NCBI GenBank assembly: GCA_028689065.1
Contig: JAQTWX010000002.1
Span: 26,646 to 90,645, forward strand
DNA length: 64,000 bases
Source of the DNA: Candidatus Altimarinota bacterium
Lineage (GTDB): Bacteria > Patescibacteriota > Gracilibacteria > BD1-5 > UBA2023
Reading direction: 5' to 3'
This document shows, one piece after another, positions 63,068-64,000 of this stretch. The translations under genes and the position numbers were made by a program. How positions within the stretch are numbered: position 1 is the stretch's first letter; each line of letters starts with the position of its first letter. Below the pieces are notes generated by a model. That model was not told the DNA's origin. It did no database searches and saw only the letters and a list, made by a program, of their open reading frames with translations.

Positions 63068-64000
63068 CTATTTTGCCACGATACCATAGAGCTTATTCGG
63101 AACAAATATTTCCCGGGCAACCGTAAGTCCCTCTAGCCATTTCGTAATATCGGGGTCTTCCATAACTCGCAGAGCCACTTCTTCCTGAGAAACTCCATTC
63201 AGGAATACGTGTGTCCCTCGAAGTTTTCCATTTACTTGAATCGCAATCGTCACTTCATCGTCGACGAGCATAAATTCCTGATATTCAGGCCAACTTGCCT
63301 CGAAAATGGAAGTGGTTTTACCAAGCATTTGCCAGAGTTCTTCTGCTAAGTGCGGAGCAAACGGATGGAGAAGTATAGCAAATGTTTCTTTCCACTCCAT
63401 CTGTTGTTCTTCGTCTTTTGGAAGCCCTTCATTCAGGAGAATCATAAGAGCGGAGATGGCAGTATTGAACTTGAATGCTTCGATATCTTCCCCAACTTTT
63501 TTGATGGTTTTATGGAGGAGCTTCATTGCTTTCATGTCATCTGCTGCAAACTTTGGAATCTCAAAAATAGTTTGAGATCGTTCGAGAAATCGTCGCACTC
63601 CGACAATCGCCTCAGTATTCCATGGTGCTGCATCGCGGAAATCAGAGATGGAGAGTTCATACATACGAAGCGCATCTGCTCCATATTCTTTCACAACATC
63701 ATCTGGATTTATAACATTTCCCCGAGATTTACTCATTTTTCCTCCATCTGGACCGAGGATGAGCCCAACTCCGATGAGATCCTGGAATGGCTCTTTAAAA
63801 GACACCACTCCAATATCGAAGAGGACTTTGTGCCAGAATCGGGCATAGAGGAGATGAAGAACCGCATGCTCCGCCCCACCGACATATTTATCCACTTGTC
63901 CCCAGTATTCTATCATCTCATGACTTGCGGGAGCATCTGGAAATCGAGGATCCATAAACCGAAGGTAATACGAGCAAGAACCTGACCACTGTGGCATGGG
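63068..64000 (-). CDS. leuS: Leucyl-tRNA synthetase, C-terminal part
   Basis: The gene is open to the window edge on the 5' side. About 310 residues are visible: the end of the catalytic domain with KMSKS (GGKMSKSRGNVINP), the anticodon-binding helical bundle, and the C-terminal domain (VTIAIQVNGKLRGTH). No UGA codon occurs in this part. dcd follows by 27 bases on the same strand. Confidence 0.95.
   Translation of the reverse strand, partial: PMPQWSGSCSYYLRFMDPRFPDAPASHEMIEYWGQVDKYVGGAEHAVLHLLYARFWHKVLFDIGVVSFKEPFQDLIGVGLILGPDGGKMSKSRGNVINPDDVVKEYGADALRMYELSISDFRDAAPWNTEAIVGVRRFLERSQTIFEIPKFAADDMKAMKLLHKTIKKVGEDIEAFKFNTAISALMILLNEGLPKDEEQQMEWKETFAILLHPFAPHLAEELWQMLGKTTSIFEASWPEYQEFMLVDDEVTIAIQVNGKLRGTHVFLNGVSQEEVALRVMEDPDITKWLEGLTVAREIFVPNKLYGIVAK

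Noticed and set aside
1..64000. CRISPR array, rRNA operon, insertion sequence or prophage
   Set aside because: No regularly spaced repeats, rRNA sequence, transposase or phage structural genes were seen on either strand.

Overview
This window (about 35% G+C, dense genes on both strands) reads correctly only if UGA is a glycine codon. In dozens of genes an in-frame TGA falls exactly where the protein family has glycine: the GNSGGP active site of the HtrA-type protease, the GHSLGG elbow of a lipase, the DGDKAG motif of primase, and PilB and Era. That is genetic code 25, so the organism is most likely a member of Candidatus Gracilibacteria (BD1-5) or Absconditabacteria (SR1) within the Patescibacteria/CPR. 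All coordinates below are re-derived with UGA = Gly, so many genes are longer than a standard-code prediction would give, and several genes are invisible under the standard code.

Layout. 1-6.2 kb: VirB2/TrbC-like membrane proteins, PilT, YbaB, a HEPN-like membrane protein, Map and a secreted protein. 6.2-12.9 kb: an apparent five-gene minus-strand operon (methyltransferase, membrane protein, alpha/beta hydrolase, J-domain protein, ileS) behind a T-box leader whose candidate specifier is AUC (Ile). IleS carries an inserted Nudix domain and an inserted histidine-phosphatase domain. 12.9-25.4 kb: nucleoside kinase, YjjX, HtrA, MltG, PilB, Era, Rrf2 regulator, methyltransferase, DnaG, RpoD and a YceD-like protein. 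25.4-34.5 kb: ValS with small partners, a FISUMP-like protein, a soluble zinc-binding (CZB) chemoreceptor and FtsH. 34.5-39.5 kb: an accessory stretch bounded by a tRNA-Lys gene and degraded copies of its 3' end and terminator, holding a methyltransferase, a lipase-like protein and unknown genes. 39.6-47.4 kb: MscS, tRNA-Leu preceded by a structured tRNA-like element, UGA-rich unknown genes, and a membrane histidine kinase with two OmpR-type regulators. 47.5-58.8 kb: envelope and replication genes (a PriA-like protein lacking helicase motifs, a class B PBP, a FapA-like protein, a PilX-like pilin, a second TrbC-like protein, an exonuclease-less PolA, an MFS carrier, a SpoU methyltransferase). 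58.8-64 kb: a small J-protein, a tyrosine recombinase, a candidate integron-type gene cassette with an attC-like site, a pyrimidine-dimer glycosylase, Dcd and the 3' part of leuS.

Taken together the window supplies translation (three branched-chain amino acid tRNA synthetases, two tRNAs, Map), replication and transcription core (DnaG, PolA, RpoD, Era), proteostasis (FtsH, HtrA, two J-proteins), type IV pilus motors (PilT, PilB) and peptidoglycan remodelling (MltG, PBP). The three most unusual items are the double domain insertion in IleS, the isoleucine T-box that seems to control its operon, and the gene cassette next to the tyrosine recombinase, whose attC R'' core is exactly complementary to the cassette's own 5' end.
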